DNA of 64,000 nucleotides from Candidatus Accumulibacter appositus (GCA_000585055.1 JEMX01000028.1:153657-217656), one strand, 5' to 3'. Shown: positions 52,351 through 62,105, counted from the stretch's first letter. The notes: generated from the letters alone by a model not told the origin. Numbers and translations are program-made.

Positions 52351-53118
52351 ATGCGTAAAATCGTTATTGCCGGCAACTGGAAGATGAACAAGTCCGTCGC
52401 CGAGTCAGTCAAGCTGGCCAGCGAAGTGGTCGCCGCTGCCAAAGACATCAAGAACGTCGTCGTCGCCATCGCTCCCACCTATCTGGCGCTGGCCAAGGTC
52501 GCCGACGTGGTCAAGGGCAGCAACGTCAAGCTCGCGGCGCAGGATGTGCACTGGGAAAACCAGGGTGCTTTTACCGGCAAGGTCAGTGCCGACATGCTCA
52601 AGGATATTGGCGTCGATATGGTGATCATCGGCCACTCCGAGCAGCGCAGCTACTTCGGCGAGACCGACGAAACGGTCAACAAGAAAATCAAGAAGGTTCT
52701 TTCGCTGGACATGGGTCCGATCGTCTGCATCGGCGAGACGCTCGATGAGCGCAAGGGCGGCAAGCTGGAAAGCGTGCTCACGACGCAGGTCAATGGCGCT
52801 TACGCGGGTCTTTCCGCCGACGAAGCGCTGCGTACCGTCGTGGCCTATGAGCCGGTATGGGCCATCGGCACCGGCGTCACCGCCAGCGATGCCGAAGCAC
52901 AGGAAGCGCACGCCCTGGTCCGTGGCCTGCTGGCCAAGCTCTTCGGCGACGAGGTCGCGCAGTCGATCAGCATCCAGTATGGTGGCTCGATGAAGCCGGA
53001 AAACGCCGCTGGCCTGCTCGCTCAGAAGGACATCGACGGCGGCCTGATCGGCGGCGCAGCGCTCAAGGCCGATAGCTTCCTGGGTATCGTTACGCCGGGT
53101 GAGTCGATCAGCAAGTAG
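52351..53118 (+). CDS. tpiA: triose-phosphate isomerase
   Basis: 255 residues. N-terminal GNWKMNK with the catalytic Lys, catalytic His in IIGHSEQRSYFGE, Glu in AYEPVWAIGTG, and the phosphate loops YGGSMKP and GLIGGAALK. It interconverts dihydroxyacetone phosphate and glyceraldehyde 3-phosphate. Start at 52351, after AGAAGGAA. A clear terminator follows. Confidence 0.97.
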   Translation: MRKIVIAGNWKMNKSVAESVKLASEVVAAAKDIKNVVVAIAPTYLALAKVADVVKGSNVKLAAQDVHWENQGAFTGKVSADMLKDIGVDMVIIGHSEQRSYFGETDETVNKKIKKVLSLDMGPIVCIGETLDERKGGKLESVLTTQVNGAYAGLSADEALRTVVAYEPVWAIGTGVTASDAEAQEAHALVRGLLAKLFGDEVAQSISIQYGGSMKPENAAGLLAQKDIDGGLIGGAALKADSFLGIVTPGESISK

Positions 53119-53136
53119 GTCGTTTCTCCCCGGAAG

Positions 53137-53171
53137 CGCGGGCGCCGCAGTTGCGGGGCCCGCGTTTTTTT
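53137..53171 (+). terminator. Rho-independent terminator after tpiA
   Basis: CGCGGGC pairs with GCCCGCG around an inner CCGCA/TGCGG stem, followed directly by seven T (53165-53171). Confidence 0.9.
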
Positions 53172-53289
53172 AGCGTTCAGGGTTCAGCCAAGCCCAAGAC
53201 GCGCTGGTCGCATCGGGCACAGGGATCTCGCCGGCAATACTGAAGGGTGCCACCAGTGAATGGGTGACCCCGTGCTGACTTGGCAGTCC

Positions 53290-54123
53290 TCAAGCCTTCG
53301 TTGGCGCTGTCCGGCCGTTGCGATGATGGTGTTGGCTGCGGGCACGATGTGCCAGTCCAACCAGACCGAGTCCCAGGAGCGCCAGTGTGGAAGGTTCGGG
53401 CGCGCGGTTTGGCGGTGGTGTGCCAGTGGCACGCACATAGTCGAAGCGCACGTCCCACGCTTCTTGCTCGACACCGCGTGCATCGATTTCCATCTGGATT
53501 GCCCCGACGTTCCCAAAAATACCGGCCAGGGTTCCGCCCGCCGCGGTGAAATCCAAGGGGTTCAAGAAGGTTTTGGAGAGCAAGACATTCGAGCCGGCAG
53601 AAATGGCGCCAGGGACAGTGAACGTAGTCGTGGCGTGCGTGTTCCCCGAGAGGTCCGTTGCGTCCCAGAAGACAAACTTAACCGGACCCGAGATATCCGA
53701 AAACGTTACCAGGAGGTCGAGCTGCAGCGCAGTGGTGAAGTCGACCCCGCCAAGGCCGGCGTAGTTTACCTGGCCAGGAGCGAACAGGCCGTCGGCTCCG
53801 TCCCAGGTCAGCACCACGCGCCCGTTTGCATCATCAATCGTCTGGCGTAGCAAGGTCGCCCCGTTCGGGTTGACCCGCGCGCGCACCCGCTCGCCATCGG
53901 CTCCCGCGGTTTTTTCTACGTAGAGGTCGCGCTCGCCGCCAATTACACCGGCGGCAGCTAGCGCGCTCCCGGTAGACACATCCGGGGGGGCGCTGGCAGT
54001 CACCTCCGCGTTTTGCACGGTAACGAAATCATCGATGGTGATGGTCACGGCAGACGCCGGATGCCATGCGAGGGCGCCGAGCACAAAGGCAACACCGCCG
54101 ACGAAGAAGGACCTGTGTGACAT
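53290..54123 (-). CDS. PEP-CTERM sorted extracellular protein
   Basis: 277 residues. An N-terminal signal (FFVGGVAFVLGALAWHPASA) and a C-terminal APEPSTLALLGLGLVGLAHRAR form the classic pair: PEP motif, hydrophobic helix, basic end. Such proteins are cleaved and anchored by an exosortase, usually alongside exopolysaccharide production. The body is beta-rich without a domain I recognise. The basic tail after the helix (RSQHHHRNGRTAPTKA) is longer than usual. No exosortase gene is in the window. It converges with tpiA. Confidence 0.88.
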   Translation of the reverse strand: MSHRSFFVGGVAFVLGALAWHPASAVTITIDDFVTVQNAEVTASAPPDVSTGSALAAAGVIGGERDLYVEKTAGADGERVRARVNPNGATLLRQTIDDANGRVVLTWDGADGLFAPGQVNYAGLGGVDFTTALQLDLLVTFSDISGPVKFVFWDATDLSGNTHATTTFTVPGAISAGSNVLLSKTFLNPLDFTAAGGTLAGIFGNVGAIQMEIDARGVEQEAWDVRFDYVRATGTPPPNRAPEPSTLALLGLGLVGLAHRARSQHHHRNGRTAPTKA

Positions 54124-54756
54124 TTACGTAGCTCCAATCATGAAGAAACTGGAATTGCGAAGTGACCCATCAATGGTACATGTGGCCCTTGCATACCTCC
54201 GTGGTCAAGGCAACACAAAAGCAATGACGATGCCGCAAATCAATCTTTCTGTATGAACAGCTGGATAGGGGAACTGTGGCGCTCGGCGACGGCGCAGCAT
54301 GTAAAAGCAATTCGAAAACCGTGAGGGTAGGTCCATAAACGCACTGGGTCAAGCCATGAGCGCAGATAGCTAGCTAGCTAGCAAGGAGGGGGTGCGGTTG
54401 CTTTGCTGATGCGCCCCGCCTCCTGTTTCGCGTGGCTCCAGCGCGTCCTATAGCCACGGCAAGCGCTCGGCGAGAATTCCAATCGCGCCATCGTGGTGAT
54501 TGCCCTGGCCCGCAAGCTCCGAGAAAACTTGCTAGGATGGATTGCTTACGTGAAAAAAAGAGAGCGTTCGAGGGCGGCGCCTTGCTGACGCCTGAGCTTG
54601 GCACCACCGGCTCCGGAGCTGTGGCTGCCGGCATTCGGTGGGCATAGAACTTCGCTCAGGAAGCGGCGACGGCCCGAGTCGCCATCGCGCTGCGGAAAGT
54701 GCCCGCTCTGTCGCGCTTGGGAGAGCAGGAAATCAATGGGGGGAGGCAATTCGTAT
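54124..54756. other. 633-base intergenic region
   Basis: No gene supported. A short TAGC tandem (four units around 54366-54382) is the only repeat. Overlapping frames at 54370-54650 on both strands lack ribosome sites and family features. Confidence 0.45.
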
Positions 54757-55863
54757 ATGGAATCATTTCATTGGGACGAGAACTTTGTGACCGGGCTGTC
54801 GGATGTTGATCATCAGCATCAACATCTGGTCGCTATCATCAACCAGTTTGGCTACCTGCTGGCTGAAAACAAAGTCGCATTCAATGATCTTGAACAGGTT
54901 TTCAAGAAGCTGGCCGCTTACGCCAAGTACCATTTTCAGGAAGAGGAAGCCTTGATGGCGGAAGTGGGAATCGATCGGCGCCATCTGGATCATCACATTG
55001 AAGCGCATCGCGGCTTTCTGCGCGAGATTAACGCTTTGCATGCCAGTGTTTCTCCCGATAGTCTCGATGCGGCAAAGCATATTCTTGACTTTCTCACCCA
55101 CTGGCTCGCCTATCACATCCTGGGTTCGGACCAGAATATGGCCAGGCAGATGGCCGCGATTGCGAGCGGTATGGACGCAAGCAGAGCCTATGAGGAAGAG
55201 GAGAGAGCCAGAAACAATGCCACCGAGCCGCTGCTCATCGCGCTGAATGGCCTGTTCACGCAGGTTTCGGAGAGGAACCGGGAGTTGCTGGCCTTGAATC
55301 ACTCGCTCGAAGAGAAGGTACGGCAACGTACGCGGGAACTGTCGGAAGCGAATCTCCAGTTGGTGGAACTGTCCTTGACCGACGCCCTCACCGGACTTCC
55401 CAATCGTCGCCACGCGCTGCGGGCGCTCGCATCGCTATGGGAGGAGTCGGTTGCGAACGATTCACCGCTGGTCTGCATGATGATCGATGCGGATCACTTC
55501 AAGCAGGTCAATGATGCCTGTGGTCATGACGCGGGCGACGCCGTACTGACCGAGTTGGCCAAGATGCTGCAGCATTCGTTTCGCAGTGACGACGTCGTCT
55601 GCCGCCTCGGTGGCGACGAGTTTCTGGTCATCTGCCCGGATACGCAGAAGGAGGGCGGAATGCATATCGCCGAGTTGACCCGGAAATCGGTCGCGGCAAT
55701 GCGCGTCCCGACGGGCGGTGAGCCCTGGCACGGCAGTATCAGTGTCGGCGTTGCGGCCAGGGCGCCTGCGGTGGCAAGTTTTGAAGAACTGATCAAATTG
55801 GCAGACCAGGCCGTCTATCTGGCCAAGCAAGCTGGCAAGAATTGCGTCAGGACGGGACAATAA
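54757..55863 (+). CDS. bacteriohemerythrin-GGDEF diguanylate cyclase
   Basis: 368 residues from the ATG at 54757. Residues 1-130 are a hemerythrin four-helix bundle with the di-iron ligand pattern (HQHQH near 19-23, HFQEE near 59-63, HLDHHIEAH near 76-84, HILGSD at 120-125). A coiled linker (about 165-205) leads to a GGDEF domain with GGDEF at 285-289 and the RxxD inhibitory site Arg276-Asp279 five residues before it. It probably makes c-di-GMP in response to oxygen or redox state. The frame is open upstream; the ATG at 54736 (MGGGNSY, behind AGGA) is an alternative start. No membrane segment. Confidence 0.92.
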   Translation: MESFHWDENFVTGLSDVDHQHQHLVAIINQFGYLLAENKVAFNDLEQVFKKLAAYAKYHFQEEEALMAEVGIDRRHLDHHIEAHRGFLREINALHASVSPDSLDAAKHILDFLTHWLAYHILGSDQNMARQMAAIASGMDASRAYEEEERARNNATEPLLIALNGLFTQVSERNRELLALNHSLEEKVRQRTRELSEANLQLVELSLTDALTGLPNRRHALRALASLWEESVANDSPLVCMMIDADHFKQVNDACGHDAGDAVLTELAKMLQHSFRSDDVVCRLGGDEFLVICPDTQKEGGMHIAELTRKSVAAMRVPTGGEPWHGSISVGVAARAPAVASFEELIKLADQAVYLAKQAGKNCVRTGQ

Positions 55864-55913
55864 ACCACTTCGATCACTGTCGCCGGCGTTGGATCGAGAG
55901 AGCCTGGCTTCGC

Positions 55914-56423
55914 TCAGGACGCCGAGAGTCGCTGGCGCAGGGCTTCGATACGCTGGCGATTGGTGCCGAGGTCGCTGCGCCCGATGCGCGAAGCCGAGCG
56001 CACCTGGATCACCTTGTTGCCTGGATCGAACCAGAATTCGACGTCATCGACGAATTTCAGCACTCGGGTGGTGTATTGCACATAGAGATAGTCGGCTCGG
56101 CTGTCGATGAGGGTCGCCCCCGGCTCGGTCGCCAGCAGTGTTTTGAGCCTGGCGATGGTGGCCGGCCCGTCGCCGCGCAGCAGGGCAAGCGGCGCGATGT
56201 CGGCGTACTCACGCTGCGGATGGTCCGGCCAAAGTCCAGCCTGGCTGCTGACGCTGTTGGGTGTTTCCAATGGCCGAACGAGCTTTCCGTTGCGCACGCC
56301 CAGCTCGCTCGGCGGCGTGCCAGCGAGCAGGCCGATCTGGCCAGCGACCCACAGCAGCGCAGCCAGCACGGCGACACCAATGCCTAGCCATTGTAGGAAC
56401 TTTGGCATCCCAGTGCGCTTCAT
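55914..56423 (-). CDS. DUF1499 family protein
   Basis: 169 residues. One N-terminal membrane helix (about 10-33) and a conserved C-terminal segment (YLYVQYTTRVLKFVDDVEFWFDPGNKVIQVRSASRIGRSDLGTNRQRIEALR) that defines DUF1499. The function is not established. It follows the formate dehydrogenase alpha gene with a five-base gap, so it is probably in that operon. Confidence 0.82.
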   Translation of the reverse strand: MKRTGMPKFLQWLGIGVAVLAALLWVAGQIGLLAGTPPSELGVRNGKLVRPLETPNSVSSQAGLWPDHPQREYADIAPLALLRGDGPATIARLKTLLATEPGATLIDSRADYLYVQYTTRVLKFVDDVEFWFDPGNKVIQVRSASRIGRSDLGTNRQRIEALRQRLSAS

Positions 56424-56428
56424 GAGCG

Positions 56429-59218
56429 TCAGGCGCGCTCCAGGCGAACGGCGCAGTACTTGAACTCGGGAATTTTTCCGAAGGGGTCAAGCACCGGGTT
56501 GGTCAGGCGATTGGCGGCGGCTTCGTGGAAGCAGAATGGCATCCATAGCGATCCCGGCGCGACCGCTGGATCGGCGTGCGCCGTGGCCTCGATTGTGCCG
56601 CGCCGGGTGAGCAGGCGGACGCGTTCGCCGTCGGCGAGGCCAAGTCGGCGCAGGTCTTCGTCGCTGACGGTGACCACTGCTTCGGGTTCCAGGGCATCGA
56701 GCGCAGCGCTGCGCCGGGTCATGGCGCCGGTATGCCAGTGTTCGAGCAGCCGGCCGGTGGATAGCACCAGCGGGTATTCTTCGCTGGGCTCCTCGTCGGG
56801 CGGCAGCAGCGCGGCGGCGACGAAGCCGGCGCGGCCAGTCGGCGTCGGGAAACCATTCTCGAAGACGACATCGGCGCCGGGCAGGTCCTCGCCGGCGCAG
56901 GGGTAGCTGACCGAGCCCTCGCGTTCGAGCCGTTCCCGGCTGATGTTGGCCAGCGAGGGCATCGCCTGGCGCATCTCGGCATAGACTGCCGTCGGCCCGT
57001 CGTATTGCCAGTCGAGGTCGAGCCGGCGCGCCAGCTCCTGGATAATCCACCAGTCGGGTCGCGTATCGCCGGGCAGCGGCAGGGCCTGGCGGCCGAGCTG
57101 AAGCTGCCGATTGGTGTTCGTCACCGTGCCTTCCTTTTCCGGCCAGGCCGACGCCGGCAGGATGACGTCGGCGTAGATCGCGGTTTCCGTGAGAAACAGA
57201 TCCTGCACCACCAGGTGTTCGAGCGCCGCCAGCGCCTGGCGTGCGTGTCGCAGATCGGGGTCGGACATCGCCGGGTTTTCACCGACAATGTACATGCCGC
57301 GAATGTCGCCGGCCGCGGCGGCGTTCATGATCTCGACAACGGTCAGCCCGGGCTGCGGATCGAGCGTTGTCTTCCAGAGCTTTTCGAAGCGCTCGCGGTT
57401 GGCGGCCAGCGAGACCGGCTGGTAGTCGGGCAGGACCATCGGGATCAGGCCGGCATCCGAGGCCCCCTGGACATTGTTCTGCCCGCGTAGCGGATGCAGG
57501 CCGGTGCCGGGGCGGCCGATGTGGCCGGTCATCAGCGCCAGCGCGATCAGGCAGCGCGCATTGTCGGTACCGTGCGCATGTTGCGATATGCCCATTCCCC
57601 AGAAGATCATCGACGCTTTCGAGCGCGCGTAGAGGCGTGCCACCTCGCGGATCTTGCCGGCGGCGATGCCGCAGACCTCGGCCATCGCTTCCGGGCTGTA
57701 GGCGGCCAGATGCGCGCGCATGTCGGCGAAGCCGCTGGTGTAACGGGCGATATAGCCCGGGTCGAAAAGCGCCTCGTCGACGAGGGTGTGCAGCATCGCG
57801 TTGAGCAGTGCGACATCGCTGCCGGGGCGAAACTGCAGGGTGTGCTCCGCATAGCGCGCCAGGCCGTGGCGGCGCGGATCGATGACGATCAGCCGCGTGC
57901 CCCGGCGCGCGGCGCGCTTGAAAAAAGTCGAGGCGACCGGGTGGTTGGCTTCCGGGTTGCAGCCGATCAGAATCGCCAACTCGGCGTTGTCGATCTGCAT
58001 GAACGACGCCGACACGGCCCCCGAACCGACGCCTTCGATCAGGGCCGCTACCGAGGAGGCGTGACACAGGCGCGTGCAATGGTCGACGTTGTTGGTGCCG
58101 AAGCCGGTGCGTACCAGCTTCTGGAACAGGTAGGCTTCCTCGTTGCTGCATTTGGCCGAACCGAAGCCGGCCAGCGCGCCGCCGCCGTGCTGCTCGCGTA
58201 TCGAGCGCAGCCCTGACGCAGCGCACTGCAGCGCTTCTTCCCAGCTCGCCTCGCGAAAATGCGTGCTCGGATTGGCCGGGTCGAACGGCGCATCGGCGAC
58301 CTTGGGCGCGTCGTTGCGGCGGATCAGCGGCTTCAGCAGGCGCTGCGGCGAGTGCACGTAGTCGAAGCCGAAGCGGCCCTTGACGCACAGGCGTTGGCGG
58401 TTGGCCGGACCGTTGCGGCCGTTCACCGCGATGATCTGCTGGTCGCGCACCTGATAGTCGATCTGGCAGCCGACTCCGCAGTAAGGACAGACGCTCGGCA
58501 CGACGGGCTCGACAGACTCACCTGCGGCGAGTAGCCCGCTGCCGTCGGCGGCGAGCATCGGCGTCGCCATCAGTGCGCCCGTCGGGCAGGCCTGCACGCA
58601 CTCGCCGCAAGCGACGCAGCTCGAGTCACCCATGGCATCGTCGAGATCGAAAACGATTCTCGCCGCTGCGCCGCGACCGGCCATGCCGATGACGTCGTTG
58701 GCCTGGATGTCGCGGCAGGCCTGTACGCACAGCTGGCAGTGGATGCAGGCGTCGAGCTGAACGGTCATTGCCGGGTGGCTGCGGTCGGCGAGGGGAGGGG
58801 GCACCCTGTTTGCGCGTTGCGGGAAGCGGCTGCTCTGCAATCCTGTTTGCTCGGCCCAGTACCAGAACGACGCGTTGCGATCATGCGCCTGTGCGCGTGC
58901 CGGCTGCTCGGTAAGCAGCAGTTCGATCACCAGCCGCCGGCTATTCAGGGCGCGCTCGGAAGTATCGCTGCGCACGGCCATTCCTGCGCTGACCTGGCGG
59001 CTGCAACTTGCTGCCAGCTTGCGTTCCCCGTCGATCTCGACCATGCACACGCGACAGTTGCCGCCCGGCCGATAGTCCGGTGCCTCTTGCGTGCATAGAT
59101 GCGGAATCGTCGTTCCCGCGCGCCTGGCGGCCTGCCAGATCGTTTCGCCAGCAAGCGCCGTCAGTTCGCGGCCATCGAGAGTGAAGCGGATCTGCGCCGC
59201 TTGCCTTGCGTCACTCAT
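56429..59218 (-). CDS. fdsA: NAD-linked formate dehydrogenase, molybdopterin (alpha) subunit
   Basis: 929 residues. In order: a [2Fe-2S] ferredoxin domain (about 10-95), a NuoG-like cysteine/histidine segment, two [4Fe-4S] clusters (CIHCQLCVQACR, CVACGECVQACP), a further cluster (CPYCGVGC), then the molybdopterin domains. The active-site motif is NVDHCTRLCHASSV, so the metal ligand is cysteine, not selenocysteine. The C-terminal molybdopterin-binding domain (ALDALEPEAVVTVSDEDLRRLGLADG) is complete. It oxidises formate to CO2 and passes electrons through the iron-sulfur chain to the fused NuoE/F partner. It overlaps that gene by eight bases. No fdhD or small delta gene is seen. Confidence 0.93.
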   Translation of the reverse strand: MSDARQAAQIRFTLDGRELTALAGETIWQAARRAGTTIPHLCTQEAPDYRPGGNCRVCMVEIDGERKLAASCSRQVSAGMAVRSDTSERALNSRRLVIELLLTEQPARAQAHDRNASFWYWAEQTGLQSSRFPQRANRVPPPLADRSHPAMTVQLDACIHCQLCVQACRDIQANDVIGMAGRGAAARIVFDLDDAMGDSSCVACGECVQACPTGALMATPMLAADGSGLLAAGESVEPVVPSVCPYCGVGCQIDYQVRDQQIIAVNGRNGPANRQRLCVKGRFGFDYVHSPQRLLKPLIRRNDAPKVADAPFDPANPSTHFREASWEEALQCAASGLRSIREQHGGGALAGFGSAKCSNEEAYLFQKLVRTGFGTNNVDHCTRLCHASSVAALIEGVGSGAVSASFMQIDNAELAILIGCNPEANHPVASTFFKRAARRGTRLIVIDPRRHGLARYAEHTLQFRPGSDVALLNAMLHTLVDEALFDPGYIARYTSGFADMRAHLAAYSPEAMAEVCGIAAGKIREVARLYARSKASMIFWGMGISQHAHGTDNARCLIALALMTGHIGRPGTGLHPLRGQNNVQGASDAGLIPMVLPDYQPVSLAANRERFEKLWKTTLDPQPGLTVVEIMNAAAAGDIRGMYIVGENPAMSDPDLRHARQALAALEHLVVQDLFLTETAIYADVILPASAWPEKEGTVTNTNRQLQLGRQALPLPGDTRPDWWIIQELARRLDLDWQYDGPTAVYAEMRQAMPSLANISRERLEREGSVSYPCAGEDLPGADVVFENGFPTPTGRAGFVAAALLPPDEEPSEEYPLVLSTGRLLEHWHTGAMTRRSAALDALEPEAVVTVSDEDLRRLGLADGERVRLLTRRGTIEATAHADPAVAPGSLWMPFCFHEAAANRLTNPVLDPFGKIPEFKYCAVRLERA

Positions 59219-60911
59219 CGCGTTTTCCTGCCAGCAGCTGTTGCGGGAAGTACTGCAGCGCCGTGGTGAGCGGGTTCGGCGCCGCCTGGCCGAGACCGCA
59301 GATCGACGCGTCGCGCATCAGCGCGGCCAGTTCGTTCAGTAGCGGTACGTCGAGTTCAGGCGCCTCGAACAGCGCCAGCATCTTCTCGGTGCCGATCCGG
59401 CACGGCGTGCATTGGCCGCAACTCTCGTCGGCGAAGAATTCGAGCAGCGCCTGCACCGCGGCGCGCAGGTCGTCGCGGTCAGAGAGTACGATCAGCGCCG
59501 CCGAGCCGATCAGTGCGCCGTGCTGTTCGAGTTCGCCGAAGTGCAGCGGCAGCTCGGCCATGCTCGCCGGCAGAATCCCGCCCGAGGCACCGCCAGGCAG
59601 GAAGGCGAGTAGCCGATGGCCGTCGGCCATGCCGCCGCAGTAGTCGTCGATGAGCTTGCGCGTGCTGATTCCCGCCGGCGCCTGCTTGACGCCTGGTTGG
59701 CGCACCCGGCCAGACACGGAGTAGCTGCGCAGACCGGGAAAGCCTTCGCTGCCCAGCGCCGCGAAGTACGCACTGCCTCCGGCGAGAATCGTTGGCACCA
59801 GCGCCAGCGTCTCGACGTTGTTGACCAGCGTCGGGCGTCCGAACAGCCCTGCTTCTGCGACGTAGGGCGGGCGCAGCCGCGGATAGCCGCGCTTGCCCTC
59901 GATGGACTCGATCAGCGCCGATTCTTCGCCGCAGATGTAGGCGCCGGCACCGCGCCGCAGGTCGATGAAGCCCGGCTCGATCAGCTGCGCTGCTTCGAGT
60001 GCGGCGATCTCGCGGCGCAGCAGCGCGTGTGCGGCCGGGTACTCGTCGCGCAGGTAGATCCAGCAGCGCTCCGCGCCGATGCAGGCCGCCGCGAGAAGCA
60101 GGCCATCGAGGAAGGGGTGCGTCTGCTCTTCGAGAATCACGCGATCCTTGAAGGTGCCCGGCTCGCCTTCGTCAGCGTTGCAGACCAGGTAGCGCGGCGC
60201 CGGCGCGGCGCGCACCAGTCGCCATTTTCGCGCCGTCGGGAAACCGGCGCCGCCCATGCCGCGCAGCCCGGCCGTCTCGAGTTCGGCGATCAGCGTTTCG
60301 ACCGGCAGCGTCCCGTCGCGCAGTGCCTGCAGCTGCTGGTAGCCGCCGCGTGCCCGGTAGGCAGCCAGAGTTTCGCCGAGCACCGGCAAGGGTGCAAATT
60401 CACCGCCATCGATCATGGCGAGCACATCGGCGGCGCTGGCGCGATCCGCATGGCGCTTGCCGACCTGCACCACCGGCGCCAGATCGCAGCGGCCCATACA
60501 CGGGGCGCGCAACACTCGCGCCCGCGCTGGATCGAGCTGCCCGCGCAAGGCGGCGTCGAGTGGCAAGCCTCCCTGCAGTCGGCAGCTGAGGCCGTCGCAG
60601 ACCCGGACGGCGAGCGCCGGCGCCGGCTCCTCATCCTCGCGGATGTCGAAGTGGGCGTAGAACGTCGCCGTCTCGTAGACCTCGGCGACACCGATGCGCA
60701 GCAGATCAGCCAGCGCCAATAGGTCACCGGCACGCAGGCAGCCTCGCGTATCCTGAAGTCGGTGCAGGTGTTCAATCAAGAGGTCGCGGCGCAGCGGCAG
60801 GTCGCTCACCAGCGCGGCTACAGCGTCCCGCCTGGCGGTGTCAACGCGCCGTCCCCGGCGCTGCCCGCGTCCCTTGCGGCGTCCTGTTGCCGGCTGCTCG
60901 CTGCTGTTCAT
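59211..60911 (-). CDS. fdsB: fused NuoE/NuoF-type diaphorase subunit of formate dehydrogenase
   Basis: 566 residues. Residues about 30-165 are NuoE/FdsG-like ([2Fe-2S] ligands in CDGLSC and CMGRCD). Residues about 185-560 are NuoF/FdsB-like: GMGGAGFPTARKW for NADH/FMN, GAYICGEESALIESIEGKRGYPR, and the cluster motif ESCGQCTPCRIGTEKM. It takes electrons from FdsA and reduces NAD. In many bacteria these are two genes (fdsG, fdsB); here they are one chain. The first 25 residues are strongly basic (GRRKGRGQRRGRR). Confidence 0.92.
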   Translation of the reverse strand: MNSSEQPATGRRKGRGQRRGRRVDTARRDAVAALVSDLPLRRDLLIEHLHRLQDTRGCLRAGDLLALADLLRIGVAEVYETATFYAHFDIREDEEPAPALAVRVCDGLSCRLQGGLPLDAALRGQLDPARARVLRAPCMGRCDLAPVVQVGKRHADRASAADVLAMIDGGEFAPLPVLGETLAAYRARGGYQQLQALRDGTLPVETLIAELETAGLRGMGGAGFPTARKWRLVRAAPAPRYLVCNADEGEPGTFKDRVILEEQTHPFLDGLLLAAACIGAERCWIYLRDEYPAAHALLRREIAALEAAQLIEPGFIDLRRGAGAYICGEESALIESIEGKRGYPRLRPPYVAEAGLFGRPTLVNNVETLALVPTILAGGSAYFAALGSEGFPGLRSYSVSGRVRQPGVKQAPAGISTRKLIDDYCGGMADGHRLLAFLPGGASGGILPASMAELPLHFGELEQHGALIGSAALIVLSDRDDLRAAVQALLEFFADESCGQCTPCRIGTEKMLALFEAPELDVPLLNELAALMRDASICGLGQAAPNPLTTALQYFPQQLLAGKRDE

Positions 60912-60975
60912 GCGCGGTTTTCCCGATTCGAAGTGGCCATGCTAACAAACGGTCACGGATTGTCGACACACTCCC

Positions 60976-61056
60976 GGTCATGACTTGCATGATCCGGGGT
61001 ATCTCGACATGTCATGACCGTTAGTACCCTCTCTATTACCCCTATTTGAGGGTAAT
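60976..61056. promoter_or_regulatory. inverted repeats upstream of the formate dehydrogenase operon
   Basis: GGTCATGAC (60976-60984) and GTCATGACC (61011-61019) are perfect nine-base arms 26 bases apart. ATTACCC/GGGTAAT (61035-61041 and 61050-61056) lies next to it and overlaps the fic stop. The first pair is well placed for an operator of fdsB-fdsA; the second may be a hairpin at the end of fic. Confidence 0.45.
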
Positions 61057-62105
61057 TACCTCTTCTTCGCCCAGCTTGCGCCAGGACCGCGTCCCTTGCA
61101 CTCGACCACACCGGCGGCCTGCTGCTCGCGAAGGACCCGGCGCACCATGTCGCGGCCGACGCCCGGGCAGCTTTGTTCCAGTGCGCTGATCGCGAAATCG
61201 CCGCCCTCGGCGGCGAGGCGCTCGATCCCGGCCAGCACCTGGGCTCGCTTGGCGCCGCGCGGCGCTTTCGTTTCGCCGACGCGCTCGGCAAACTCGCGAT
61301 AGGCCGTCTTCAGGATCGATAGCAGATAGTTGATGTATGGCCACGGGTCGTGCCTGCCTTCATGCCAGCCCTGTGAGCTTTGCTCGAGGGTCTCGTAGTA
61401 CCGGTCCTTATTCTGCTCGATGAGACGTTCCAGGCTGATGTAGCGCCCCACTTCGTAGCCCAGTTGATAGCTTTGCAGCAGGCACAGCAGGCGTGATACG
61501 CGGCCATTGCCGTCGCGGAACGGATGGATGCACAGGAAATCCAGATTGAATGCCGCCAGCGCGATCAGCGGATGCACCCAGCGTTCCTCGCGGCAAGCCT
61601 GCCAGGCGGTCAGCAGCGCCGCCATGCGCGCAGCTGTTTCCGCTGCCGCTACGGTGCGAAAGCGCACCCGTTCGCGACCGTCCGGATAGCGTTCGATGAT
61701 GTCGGCGTCCTTTTCCTTGTAGCGCCCTGCGTCCCAGATCTCGCCACGCGCCAGCGCGTGCAGGCGCTGCACCGTAGCCTCGTCGATGGCTGGGGCCGCC
61801 TGATGTATCCAGGCCAGGGCATCGCGATAGCCTCGTACCTCCTCCTCGTCGCGGTCACGAAACAAGGGTCGGGCCGTCACCAACACATCGCGTACGCGCG
61901 CCGCTTCGATCGATACCCCCTCGATGCGGTTGCTCGCTAGCGCGCTCTCGATCAGCGCGTGCTCGCGCAAGGCCTTCAAACGCTGCGGCGATTGGCGCGT
62001 GTAGAGCTCCTGTTTGCCGCGAAACTCGCCGAGGTCGGCGAGATACCACGCCGCGGCGGGGTGGACGGGGAGGGTACCGGCGGCGAAGAGGCAGAGGGTG
62101 GTCAT
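61056..62105 (-). CDS. Fic family protein
   Basis: 349 residues. The Fic motif HPFRDGNGR (194-202) is intact, so AMP transfer or a related activity is possible. An N-terminal inhibitory motif SNRIEG (58-63) matches the (S/T)xxxE(G/N) rule, the glutamate that blocks ATP binding until released. The N-terminal Fic_N-like region (about 1-90) and a C-terminal winged-helix-like segment (LAGIERLAAEGGDFAISALEQ) frame the core, the common bacterial SoFic layout. It lies 53 bases downstream of the HNH gene on the same strand. Confidence 0.92.
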   Translation of the reverse strand: MTTLCLFAAGTLPVHPAAAWYLADLGEFRGKQELYTRQSPQRLKALREHALIESALASNRIEGVSIEAARVRDVLVTARPLFRDRDEEEVRGYRDALAWIHQAAPAIDEATVQRLHALARGEIWDAGRYKEKDADIIERYPDGRERVRFRTVAAAETAARMAALLTAWQACREERWVHPLIALAAFNLDFLCIHPFRDGNGRVSRLLCLLQSYQLGYEVGRYISLERLIEQNKDRYYETLEQSSQGWHEGRHDPWPYINYLLSILKTAYREFAERVGETKAPRGAKRAQVLAGIERLAAEGGDFAISALEQSCPGVGRDMVRRVLREQQAAGVVECKGRGPGASWAKKR

